The translations under genes were made by a program, and so were the position numbers. Below, one piece after another: positions 38,668 through 46,308 of a stretch of 46,308 nt of DNA (positions within the stretch are counted from its first letter, which is position 1; each line of letters opens with the position of its first letter). The stretch covers positions 1 through 46,308 of the forward strand of contig CALXBO010000015.1 in NCBI GenBank assembly GCA_944386565.1, in the 5' to 3' direction. Source of the DNA: an uncultured Ruthenibacterium sp. (GTDB lineage: Bacteria; Bacillota; Clostridia; Oscillospirales; Ruminococcaceae). A model generated the notes under the pieces. That model was not told where the DNA came from. It saw nothing but the letters and a program-made list of their open reading frames with translations, and did no database searches.

Positions 38668-39100
38668 CATAATCCTGCTGAACGTCTTTCATGAGATCCC
38701 GTCAAACGAAGCCGAGTGCCTGCAAGGGGTACTCGACTTCTATTTTTGTGGGGAGCCGATCGACGGCAATGAACCGGCTCCGAAAGAACCTGTGCTCGAC
38801 TGGGAAAAGGACGCGCTGCGCATTTGGGGTGATTTCCGTGTTTATGCGGGGATAGATCTTTCCACCACGCGCATGCACTGGTGGCAGTTTATGGCGATTT
38901 TCCGCAGTTTGCCGTCGGAGAGCCAGATAAAATTTGCTATTGCCTATCGAGGAATGGACTTGTCTGAAATCAAAGACTCAAAAACTCGTGCGCAATATGC
39001 CAAAATCAAACGTGCAGTGGCATTGCAAGCGGTCGATTATGAAGCGGAATATGATGAAGCGATGGAGAGGAGGAATATGAATGTCGGCAACAGTATCTGA
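38522..39100 (+). CDS. Bacteriophage Gp15-family protein (second tail chaperone)
   Basis: 192 aa of the Gp15 family: WLWWMQYVGKVLAAPLLW, FYFCGEPIDGNEP, DWEKDALRIWGDFRVYAGID LSTTRMHWWQFMAIFRSLP, FAIAYRGMDLSEIKD. The GAAGGGAG site 9-10 nt before ATG 38522 supports separate initiation inside the previous gene. It stands before the tape measure, as gpT-type chaperones do. Its end overlaps the tape-measure start by 20 nt. Confidence 0.85.
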   Translation: MNELQTPIRPMLELPEKIAGHPVQTDWLWWMQYVGKVLAAPLLWTEKSDIILLNVFHEIPSNEAECLQGVLDFYFCGEPIDGNEPAPKEPVLDWEKDALRIWGDFRVYAGIDLSTTRMHWWQFMAIFRSLPSESQIKFAIAYRGMDLSEIKDSKTRAQYAKIKRAVALQAVDYEAEYDEAMERRNMNVGNSI

Positions 39101-40931
39101 CAATGGAATCATCATCGGGGCCAACATTGATATTACCCGAATCGAACAGGCGCTGAACAATATGAAGCGCATGATGACCGATTTTGCCAGTAAAGCCACA
39201 AAGTCCGTATCGGAAACGGATAAAGCACTTGAAAATGCCCGAAAGAATGCAGAGAAGTGGAAGATCGAGCCCACGACCGAAGGTATCGAAGAGGCACAGC
39301 GAGCGTTGGACATTCTGAATGCCACGATCGTGAATCAGCAGTCTGAGCTTGCGAACTGCCGCGCGGAATATGAACGGGTATCCAGCCAGTACGGAGAAAA
39401 CAGCAGTCAGGCATTGAAGCTCGAACGCCGTATGCTCAGTCTTGAAAGTTCCATCAGCAAGAACATCAAGAAATCGGACGCATACGGCGCAGCGCTCGCA
39501 GACGCAGACGAGGTGATGCAGAAGACGGCAAAGTCCGCAGACGAGCTGGGCGATAGCGCCAAAAAGGCCGGAGACGGTATGAGTCAAGGCGGCCGGGATG
39601 CGAAAGTGTTCGATACGGCGCTGGGCACTCTGATAGGCAATGGCCTGTCGAAAGTCATAGGAAAATGCGGTGAGCTGCTGGAGCAGACCAAGGAGCTGCG
39701 CCGGGATCTCTCCTTCCTTGAGCAGAATGCCAACGATGCCGGAGTCAGTATGGAGTTCCTGCATGATAAAGCCGGAGATCTGTATGCGATCACGGGCGAT
39801 ACCAATGAGGTGGTAGAGGCTCTTTCCAATATTCTGGCGACGGGATTCAACGACGCCGGGAAAGCGGCTGAGGCAGTGGATCTGCTGGCCGGAGCAGTGG
39901 TCAAATTTCCTGAGACCATGAAAATTGAAAGTCTGGCCGACAGCCTGCAGGAGACCATTGCAGCGGGTGAAGCAACCGGACAGTTTTCTGAATTACTCAC
40001 ACGTCTCGGCGTCGATGTGGACAAGTTTAATGAGCGCCTCGGGAAAACAAGTTCGAGTGCGAGCAGACAAACTCTGGTATTGCAGACTCTGCGCAACGAA
40101 GGTCTCGGCACCTTGTGGGAAAGCTACAAGGAAGGAAACGAGACGATGATCGAGGCGGAAAAGGCCAATTATGAGCTGCAGCTCCGATACGCGGAGCTTG
40201 CCAAGAGCATTGAGCCTATCGAAACCAAAATCAAGAGCACCTTTGCGCAGGTGCTGCTGGAACACGAAGATCAGATTCTGGCGATTGTAGACGCCGCTGG
40301 TGCAATTCTGGGAGTCGGTGTAGATATCATCGCATTTCTGAGTCAGCTGAACCCGGCAGTCGTACTGATCGGCGGCGGACTGGCTGTGGTAGCGCTGAAA
40401 GCTGCCGGTACAGCCCTTGGCATGCAGATCATGGCCAAGGGTACTGCGGCGGCAACAACCACGCTTGCATCCGCTGGGCCTGCCGCTGCGGCGGCAGGAT
40501 CGCAATTCCTGATTCTGGCGGCAGATCTGCTTATCGTGGGCGCGGCGGTGTTTTTGGTGACGTCCGGCATCGCAATGCTCATCAGCGCGATCCGCGGTAT
40601 TCCGGTCATCAACATCGAGAGTAATGTTCCGAGCATGTCGGAGTTGCAGTCGCAAGTGGGACGCGGATACGCGCTCGGAACCAGATCCGCGACGCCGGGA
40701 TGGCGTTGGGTCGGCGAACGCGGCCCAGAGCTGATGCGCTTTGCGGGCGGCGAAGCTGTGTATACCGCGGAGCAGTCGCGCGCATTGGTTTCTGCTTCAG
40801 GTGGAGCGGGCAACGTGTACCATGACAACCGGCAATATATCTTCCGAGTTGATGACATAGAAACATATGCAGCGATTGAAAGAAAGCTCAAAAATCAGAA
40901 GATGACGACCAGACAGGGATTCGTGAATTAA
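39081..40931 (+). CDS. Tail tape-measure protein
   Basis: 616 aa. N-terminal coiled coils (IEQALNNMKRMMTDFASKAT, EYERVSSQYGENSSQALKLE), a central helical part (LEALSN-like EVVEALSNILATGFNDAGKA), then hydrophobic segments at about residues 410-440, 455-475 and 480-505. The C-terminus has YALGTRSATPGWRWVGERGP ELMRFAGGE, the usual GERGPE motif. Sets tail length; 616 aa implies a rather short tail. GAGAGGAGG before ATG 39081. Confidence 0.9.
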   Translation: MSATVSDNGIIIGANIDITRIEQALNNMKRMMTDFASKATKSVSETDKALENARKNAEKWKIEPTTEGIEEAQRALDILNATIVNQQSELANCRAEYERVSSQYGENSSQALKLERRMLSLESSISKNIKKSDAYGAALADADEVMQKTAKSADELGDSAKKAGDGMSQGGRDAKVFDTALGTLIGNGLSKVIGKCGELLEQTKELRRDLSFLEQNANDAGVSMEFLHDKAGDLYAITGDTNEVVEALSNILATGFNDAGKAAEAVDLLAGAVVKFPETMKIESLADSLQETIAAGEATGQFSELLTRLGVDVDKFNERLGKTSSSASRQTLVLQTLRNEGLGTLWESYKEGNETMIEAEKANYELQLRYAELAKSIEPIETKIKSTFAQVLLEHEDQILAIVDAAGAILGVGVDIIAFLSQLNPAVVLIGGGLAVVALKAAGTALGMQIMAKGTAAATTTLASAGPAAAAAGSQFLILAADLLIVGAAVFLVTSGIAMLISAIRGIPVINIESNVPSMSELQSQVGRGYALGTRSATPGWRWVGERGPELMRFAGGEAVYTAEQSRALVSASGGAGNVYHDNRQYIFRVDDIETYAAIERKLKNQKMTTRQGFVN

Positions 40932-40952
40932 GAGTGCAGGAGGTGGTATTCG

Positions 40953-43481
40953 ATGGGTCAATATACTGTTTATTGCAATGATAACGCAAACTTTAAGAAT
41001 GTAGCCAATGGAACCGGTGAATTGCGGATTCAGGATACAAGTATGCGCGCAGATGGCGTTATCTATTTCGATACTGCATCTGTTCAGGAAGGCGATGTGC
41101 TGGAGAGCAGTCCCTCTCTTATGCTGTACTGCCAAGCGGCTACGAGCTATACACTTCGACTCGGAGGACACGAAGTTCCGAATGGAGAAACACCGGCGTG
41201 GAAACAGGCCAGTAATGCTCTCACAACGGTCGGAAATCGCTTAAAATGCGATATTTCTGTCACAGCAAAAGAAGTTTCGCCGGTTTACGATTACGCAAAG
41301 TTCTGGATGAACGGGTCCGATCATGTGCCATATGCGACCATCGTAACGCGTGCTGGTATTATTCGACCGGTGGACTGTTCTCCAACAGGAACGACGTTGA
41401 GAAAAGGATTTTTCCACCGTTTCTCGTGGTCAACATCAGCAGAAACCCCGTTTAACGGGACGCTTTCGGTAGCATATTCGGAATTTCAGTGGAGAGCCAA
41501 CGGCACCACAGAATGGACTACGGTTCGCGTTGCAGGAGATCGCAACTATATCGACTTCGATACGGGCGTTGTGCCCAACGCACAGATTCCGGGAATGGAA
41601 TGGCGCGTTGTATGTTATGGAAAGAATGGTGCATCTGCGACAAGTGCATTGAATAGTGTACAGTTTCAGAGCACATCGGTTCGCCTGACAGATCTTGTCC
41701 CGGCAAGTCGTGCCAAAACATTCAAGGGGTTCCCTGTTACTTGCACATGGGAATTGAGCTACACGAAGCCGGACAGCTTATCCGGAGAACTTCACCAAAC
41801 AAGTGCTCGCATTCGATGGCGTAAATCGGGTGCAGATGACTATACCGAATACAGCATTCAAGGGGCTGTTCAAAGCTATACCATTGCTGCCGATATTCTT
41901 CCAGCGGGAGAAATCGATTGGCAGGTGGAGACGACAGATACAAGCGGTGGCACGGCTGCAAGCAGCTGGACAACATTCGAAAATCAGGAACTGACGGTCG
42001 AACCTACGGATTTATATCCTGCAGATGGTGGCCGGATATTGAAAAAGCAGATAAACCGGTTTGGATGGACCATCACGGCTGAAGGAGCCGAAGATGCGCC
42101 GGGACCGATCACGCAAACGTCAGCTGTCCTGCGGTACCGTACACAAGGCCAGCAAGATATCACGAACGTTACGATCGATGATTCGCAAAACTATTACGAC
42201 TTCCCGGCGAACACATTCACTGCGGATGACATCGAGTGGCAGGTTGAAGTAACGATCAACACCGGTGCAACCGGGACGAGTGAATGGATACACGTTAATA
42301 CCCAAGATGCACTGAGCACGCCAGTGTGCATATCTCCGGTGGGCGTTGTCGTGGATGATACCAACGGCATAAGTTTTGTGTGGGAGCACGCAATTTCTAC
42401 TGGAACAGAGCAGACGGCTTACGAATTGCAAACCAGCACCAATATGGGCGGGCAGTATACCACGCTCAGCACGGAAGAAAGCAATGTCTCGCATTTTGAC
42501 ACACCGGCCGGTACGTTTGAGCAAGGCACTCTTATGTGGAGAGTCCGAACGAAAAACGGCGATGGCGAATGGGGCTCGTACAGTGCTGCAGCAACGATCA
42601 TTATCCGTAGAGCGCCGGCCACTCCTGTGATTGTGTACACCGACACAAAGCCAAGACCGACAATTCGTTGGCAGTCTGCAGACCAACAGGGCGTGCGGAT
42701 TCAAATCGGTGAGTATGACACAGGCTGGATGCACAGCACCGCCAAAGAGTTCCGTATGCCATTGGTTTTGCCGGACGGTGTTTATTCTGTACGCCTGACA
42801 ATCAAAACCATTTTTGGAGTTGAGAGTGCTGCGGCGACCGGAACGATAACCGTAAAAAACCTTGCAGGCCCGGACATTACAGCGGCATTTCAGATCATTG
42901 AGAGCTGCATTGTAGTGGAGTGGCAGCAGGACGACGCATATCAAACATACTATCTGCTGCAGAACGGGGATCCAATCGCTCGAACAAACGGCAACACGTA
43001 TACAGACCGGTTAAGCAATGGGATGCAAGAATATGTGGTTCGAGGAATCACAGCAGACGGATATTACGGAGATAGTGCCCCTGTGTACGCATATCTCCCG
43101 ATTGAAAATGCGGTACTTGGCAGCGTGGAAGAAGGTAATGCATGGATTCCCCTGCGCCTGCGGCGCGGTGAGCGGCCGACACATGATGCGAACTACAGCG
43201 TCCAGACAACACTCGTTCATTACTATGGAAGAAAAAAGCCGGTAGCATATACGAACGGAATGGAAGATGCAAGCCATGATTTATCTTTCACTGTAAAGCC
43301 TCAGATTGCGCAGCAGCTGCGTGAGCTGGTGGGACAGACCGTTGTGTATAAGGATCGGTGGGGTTCTGTTGTTGTGGGGGTGTTGGATAGCATCAGAGTG
43401 CTTCAGGATCGGATGTGCGATGTCGAGTTTTCGATAACAGAAACGGACTATATCCGGGAGGTGGCCTACGAAGATGATTAA
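40953..43481 (+). CDS. Fibronectin-type-III-rich distal tail protein
   Basis: 842 aa. From about residue 130 to 700 it is a chain of five or six Fn3-like beta-sandwiches, each with an IRW/FVWE-type strand and a WRV or WQVE near its end (EWRVVCYGKNG, DWQVETTDTSG, EWQVEVTINTG, MWRVRTKNGDGEW). The last 120 residues (AWIPLRLRRGERPTHDANYS ... VVYKDRWGSVVVGVLDSIRV) look like a Dit/baseplate fold. Gene order (after the tape measure) gives distal tail. Fn3 repeats may bind surface glycans. Confidence 0.8.
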   Translation: MGQYTVYCNDNANFKNVANGTGELRIQDTSMRADGVIYFDTASVQEGDVLESSPSLMLYCQAATSYTLRLGGHEVPNGETPAWKQASNALTTVGNRLKCDISVTAKEVSPVYDYAKFWMNGSDHVPYATIVTRAGIIRPVDCSPTGTTLRKGFFHRFSWSTSAETPFNGTLSVAYSEFQWRANGTTEWTTVRVAGDRNYIDFDTGVVPNAQIPGMEWRVVCYGKNGASATSALNSVQFQSTSVRLTDLVPASRAKTFKGFPVTCTWELSYTKPDSLSGELHQTSARIRWRKSGADDYTEYSIQGAVQSYTIAADILPAGEIDWQVETTDTSGGTAASSWTTFENQELTVEPTDLYPADGGRILKKQINRFGWTITAEGAEDAPGPITQTSAVLRYRTQGQQDITNVTIDDSQNYYDFPANTFTADDIEWQVEVTINTGATGTSEWIHVNTQDALSTPVCISPVGVVVDDTNGISFVWEHAISTGTEQTAYELQTSTNMGGQYTTLSTEESNVSHFDTPAGTFEQGTLMWRVRTKNGDGEWGSYSAAATIIIRRAPATPVIVYTDTKPRPTIRWQSADQQGVRIQIGEYDTGWMHSTAKEFRMPLVLPDGVYSVRLTIKTIFGVESAAATGTITVKNLAGPDITAAFQIIESCIVVEWQQDDAYQTYYLLQNGDPIARTNGNTYTDRLSNGMQEYVVRGITADGYYGDSAPVYAYLPIENAVLGSVEEGNAWIPLRLRRGERPTHDANYSVQTTLVHYYGRKKPVAYTNGMEDASHDLSFTVKPQIAQQLRELVGQTVVYKDRWGSVVVGVLDSIRVLQDRMCDVEFSITETDYIREVAYEDD

Positions 43482-44505
43482 AGCGGCAGTGGAATATCGA
43501 GTCCTGAGAGATAACGTCGAAATCTCTTGCCTGCGGGCTTATAAGGGAGGCGGCGCAAATATTTCCGTGACAGCTGATGCCGCAGTGAAATGGACCCTCT
43601 CAGGAAAGTTCGAGTTCCCGAAGGATATCAATTTCCTCAAGGATGTCATCCAGCCGGTGTTCACATTGGACGGTCGGCAATATCCGATGGGAAAGTTTAT
43701 CCCGACGGACGCAAGTACCAGTTACGACGGCATGAGGACCGTTGTAGAGCTCACCGCATATGATTTAACCTATCTGGCAATGTCGTCCAAACTGGAAGAA
43801 CGGCTGCATCTGGCCAAAGGCATGCTATACACGACGGCAATTCAAACACTGCTTGTAGAATCGGGAATCACCGACTTCCTGATCGAAGAGAATACTGCTA
43901 CATTGCAGGCTGACCGCGAAGACTGGGAACCCGGTACAGACCGGCTCACCATTGTTAATGCGTTGGCCGCAGAGATCAACTACAACAGTATCTGGATGGA
44001 TGGAAGCGGGACAGTGCACTGCGGCGCGTATCGGATGCCGTCAGCAGATGCAGTGGCCGTGACATACCGGGATGGAGAGTATTCGATGCAATACCCGGAA
44101 TGGAACGAAACCGTGGATATGTTCGAACATCCGAATGTATTTATCATTGAGGTGGACAATCCGGATCTGGAATCTTCCATGCGCGCAATCGCAATCAATG
44201 ACAGACCGGATAGTCCCTTCTCTGTGGGAAATTTAGGCCGCCGGGTAGTATCATACGAAAAGCTCGATAACATTGCATCTCAGCAAGAACTTCAGGCGTA
44301 TGCGGACAACAAAATGTTTAAGAGCATGCAAACCACACAGACACGAACCTTTTATACAGGACCCTCTGGAGCTCATGCAGTATTTGATATCGTAGAGCTG
44401 GTGCGGGACGGCACCAGCTCTTTGTATGAGGAAACAAGCTGGCAGCTTGATCTGGAAGCGCCTTATAAAATGACGCATACGGGAAAGCGGGTAATGTATC
44501 TATGA
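43474..44505 (+). CDS. Tail hub / tail-associated protein
   Basis: 343 aa; starts inside the previous gene. Beta-rich N-terminus (EYRVLRDNVEISCLRAYKGG GANISVTADAAVKWTLSG), AYDLTYLAMSSKLEERLHL, a helix-rich linker and KMFKSMQTTQTRTFYTGPSG near the end. Resembles gpD/gp27-type hub proteins of Firmicutes phages (DUF5048-like). No peptidase domain is fused. It overlaps the next gene by ATGA. Confidence 0.78.
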   Translation: MIKAAVEYRVLRDNVEISCLRAYKGGGANISVTADAAVKWTLSGKFEFPKDINFLKDVIQPVFTLDGRQYPMGKFIPTDASTSYDGMRTVVELTAYDLTYLAMSSKLEERLHLAKGMLYTTAIQTLLVESGITDFLIEENTATLQADREDWEPGTDRLTIVNALAAEINYNSIWMDGSGTVHCGAYRMPSADAVAVTYRDGEYSMQYPEWNETVDMFEHPNVFIIEVDNPDLESSMRAIAINDRPDSPFSVGNLGRRVVSYEKLDNIASQQELQAYADNKMFKSMQTTQTRTFYTGPSGAHAVFDIVELVRDGTSSLYEETSWQLDLEAPYKMTHTGKRVMYL

Positions 44506-45002
44506 TCATAGAGACATATCAGGAGCAACAGTCCATCACACAGCAAGAACCGCCGGGACAAGCGTTTGCTATTGTCGGGACCGTATACGAAGATGGTATT
44601 GCCCTGATATTCAACGGTGCTGAAACAGAAAGCCTGAAACATTACAAATGCAATAGCGCAGCACGCTTTGAATCCGGACAACGAGTTCGGATCATTGAGG
44701 ATTCTGGAACATACATAGTAGAGTATCCGGTCGGCGTCCCGGCACAGAGCATTTTTGCGGATGCGGCTGCGCGAGCATCTTATGCTACAGAGGCCGGACA
44801 CGCTGAGAATGCCAGTAAAGCGACTTTGAGTACGCGAGCTGAAAGAGCCGACTCAGCAGATCGCGCGATACAGGTCGAAAACAAAGCTGGAAAAGATGCA
44901 GATCTTGAGTTTTATTATGACACACAAGGAGCTCTGTATATCCGCGCGCTCGGTGATGCGCAATGGACCAAATTCACAGGAACTGCTGCAACTTTAGATT
45001 GA
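44502..45002 (+). CDS. Tail or baseplate accessory protein with Ala-rich helix
   Basis: 166 aa. N-terminal beta domain with FAIVGTVYEDGIALIFNGAE, then an Ala/Glu-rich trimer-like helix (ADAAARASYATEAGHAENAS KATLSTRAERADSADRA), then a small LEFYYDTQGALYIRALGDAQ W end. Looks like a short spike or fibre adaptor. Family not recognised beyond that. Confidence 0.7.
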   Translation: MIIETYQEQQSITQQEPPGQAFAIVGTVYEDGIALIFNGAETESLKHYKCNSAARFESGQRVRIIEDSGTYIVEYPVGVPAQSIFADAAARASYATEAGHAENASKATLSTRAERADSADRAIQVENKAGKDADLEFYYDTQGALYIRALGDAQWTKFTGTAATLD

Positions 45003-45013
45003 TGGAGGGTATT

Positions 45014-46308
45014 ATGGCAATCACGATTAAATTCAACGAAAAGTATGTGTATTTTGGCCCTGAATCGGGATTGCATACGCAGGGAGAAGCACGTGCGGAG
45101 ACTTATGATATTACAGGCCCCAGATACCATGATGGGCGAGATCTTTCGACTCTCACATGGTATGTACGGGCCAGTCATCCGAACTATCGAACGCTGATCA
45201 ACCGACAGCTTGCAGTGTCTGTTGCGCCGGAAGATGAGGAGAAAGTTATCATCACTTGGCCGCTGGAAGCAGACTTTTCAGCGTTTGCTGGGGAACTGAA
45301 GGTAGAGTTTGTCGGGAAATCCGACGGAGATGAGATCATCAAACTGCAGTCCAATGGATTGCAGTTCAAGCCGAGCGTCGAAGGGACAGCGCTGCCGCCT
45401 AAAAATGTGTTTGAACAGGCGATGTCGGAAATGGAGCGGTTGGCTCAGGAGGCCGTCAATGCCGCGGGTCAAAGTAAACTTAACGCCGACAAGTCTGAAA
45501 GCGTTTTGGAATCCGTGACAGAAACGGTACAAGGGGTTTCAGAGAGCCTTGAACGAGCGGAAGAATTGGTAACCCAAATCAATGGAGATGCCGAAGCTGC
45601 TGCCGAAAGTGCAGCGGCTGCAAAATTATCTGCAGACAATGCGGCCGAAAGTGAAAAGAACTCCGCGGCCAGCGCATCCGCGGCAAAAGCTTCAGAAAAC
45701 AGTGCAAGTTCCAGTAAAACCGCTGCTGCTGGTAGTGCTTCGGCGGCAAAGACATCTGAAACCAATGCGGCGGCCAGTCAATCCGCTGCCGCGAATAGTG
45801 CTTCGGCGGCAAAGACCTCTGAGACCAACGCTGCCGCCAGCGAATCTGCCGCAGGGAAAAGTGCCGAAGCCGCACAGACGGCGAAAAGCGCTGCAGAATC
45901 TGCGGCAGAGCGCGCTGAAGCTGCTGCTGGTGAGATTGATATGTCGACCTATCTGCAGAAGACCGGAGACGGAAAGGATGTCACGGTCAGCTTTACGGCG
46001 CCGGATGATGCTGACTTCTCGAAGATCACATCCGGATCCAAACTATCGGCTATTATGATACTGCTGAGCCGCTGGAGAAATTATATCGCGCAGGCCCTTA
46101 CCCCAACCGGAACGGTCCTTCCTTTTGCGGGACAAACCATTCCGAATGGCTTCCTTCTGTGCGACGGGCGCGCGGTTTCTCGCACGACTTACGCCGGACT
46201 TTTTGCAGTAATCGGAACGATTTATGGATCCGGTGATGGAAGCACAACCTTCAATCTACCGGACATGCGCGGGCGCGTTGCCGTTGGCTTAGATTCGGAT
46301 TCTAATTT
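45014..46308 (+). CDS. Tail fibre with BppU-like N-domain, Ala/Ser repeats and collar domain (3' end beyond window)
   Basis: 431 codons seen, no stop in the window. ATG 45014 after GGAGGG. Residues 1-120: upper-baseplate-like beta domain (ITIKFNEKYVYFGPESGLHT ... VIITWPLEADFSAFAGELKV). Residues about 190-310: repeated fibre motif ASAAKTSETNAAAS in several copies, a trimeric coiled coil. From about residue 365 a phage tail collar domain: TPTGTVLPFAGQTIPNGFLL CDGRAVSR, STTFNLPDMRGRVAVG. Probably the host-receptor fibre. The repeats at DNA level favour recombination and exchange of tips. Confidence 0.88.
   Translation, partial: MAITIKFNEKYVYFGPESGLHTQGEARAETYDITGPRYHDGRDLSTLTWYVRASHPNYRTLINRQLAVSVAPEDEEKVIITWPLEADFSAFAGELKVEFVGKSDGDEIIKLQSNGLQFKPSVEGTALPPKNVFEQAMSEMERLAQEAVNAAGQSKLNADKSESVLESVTETVQGVSESLERAEELVTQINGDAEAAAESAAAAKLSADNAAESEKNSAASASAAKASENSASSSKTAAAGSASAAKTSETNAAASQSAAANSASAAKTSETNAAASESAAGKSAEAAQTAKSAAESAAERAEAAAGEIDMSTYLQKTGDGKDVTVSFTAPDDADFSKITSGSKLSAIMILLSRWRNYIAQALTPTGTVLPFAGQTIPNGFLLCDGRAVSRTTYAGLFAVIGTIYGSGDGSTTFNLPDMRGRVAVGLDSDSN

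Larger units (their letters stand above)
16664..46308 (+). mobile_element. Mu-like transposable prophage, left about 29.6 kb
   Basis: One continuous phage genome from the inferred left end to beyond the window: immunity switch, Mu A/B transposition genes, Gam, GemA, Mor, gp25-27-like genes, NusG-like gene, then packaging, head and tail genes of SPP1/A118 style. All genes except the repressor and one cargo gene read rightward. No disrupted core gene is seen, so it may be active. Lysis genes and the right end are expected past 46308. Confidence 0.9.

Noticed and set aside
45582..46058. Plus-strand frame of 158 codons with Arg/Pro/Leu-rich product
   Set aside because: It is the +1 frame of the repeat part of the tail-fibre gene (45014 onward), which has the ribosome site and recognisable domains.

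Overview
The window is a piece of a high-GC Clostridia-type chromosome carrying the left part of a Mu-like transposable prophage. The host genes (about 1-16.66 kb) are strongly GC-biased at third codon positions and are typical Firmicutes genes: a stand-alone AICAR transformylase, a single-chain PurL, PepT and an RpiR-type regulator. A gut Oscillospiraceae-like organism is my inference; the sequence does not fix the genus. From 16,664 onward GC content and codon bias fall and gene content becomes phage.

Host part. 1-9,790 (+) is a purine-biosynthesis operon: 3' part of purH (AICAR transformylase only), a large polytopic membrane protein, purD, purL, purB. It ends at a perfect 18-bp stem terminator (9,805-9,843) shared with a convergent minus-strand group: rpiR-like regulator, aconitase-X large and small subunits, and an Old-Yellow-Enzyme/dienoyl-CoA-reductase-like flavoprotein. 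pepT (minus) follows. An oligopeptide-binding lipoprotein gene (plus) starts at 16,338 and is cut after about 110 codons by the prophage.

Prophage part. The inferred left end at 16,664 starts with TG and carries a MuA-type end-binding site at the same offset (nt 6) as in phage Mu. Next come a leftward LexA/CI-type self-cleaving repressor, a divergent operator-promoter region and a rightward early operon: Cro/Ner-like protein, small unknown genes, MuA transposase (D270, D337, E392), MuB ATPase, small membrane and Cys-rich proteins, Gam, GemA/Gp16 and a Mor-type activator. After a terminator come Mu gp25/gp26/gp27-like genes, a NusG-family (RfaH/LoaP-like) antiterminator, and a 280-bp non-coding region with hairpins, a repeat array and a terminator. 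The late operon then starts: terminase, SPP1/A118-type portal, minor capsid protein fused to a zincin-type metallopeptidase domain, scaffold, capsid, connectors, tail tube, chaperones, tape measure, Fn3-rich tail protein, tail hub and an Ala/Ser-rich tail fibre that runs off the window. The right end and lysis genes are not seen. The element therefore joins Mu-type replication, a lambda/LexA-type immunity switch and a non-contractile-looking SPP1/A118-type virion.

Most interesting: (1) at least two families of GC-rich, apparently covarying RNA structures placed directly before individual early genes (A1-A3, B1-B2, plus element C); (2) a phage NusG paralogue encoded just before a hairpin/terminator region ahead of the late genes; (3) three triplet arrays of a CGTTTA-like motif with the same about 22 + 11 bp spacing, all lying ahead of an intrinsic terminator; (4) a MuF-like capsid-protease fusion with an adjacent candidate immunity gene; (5) a family of tiny CxGC..WR proteins.
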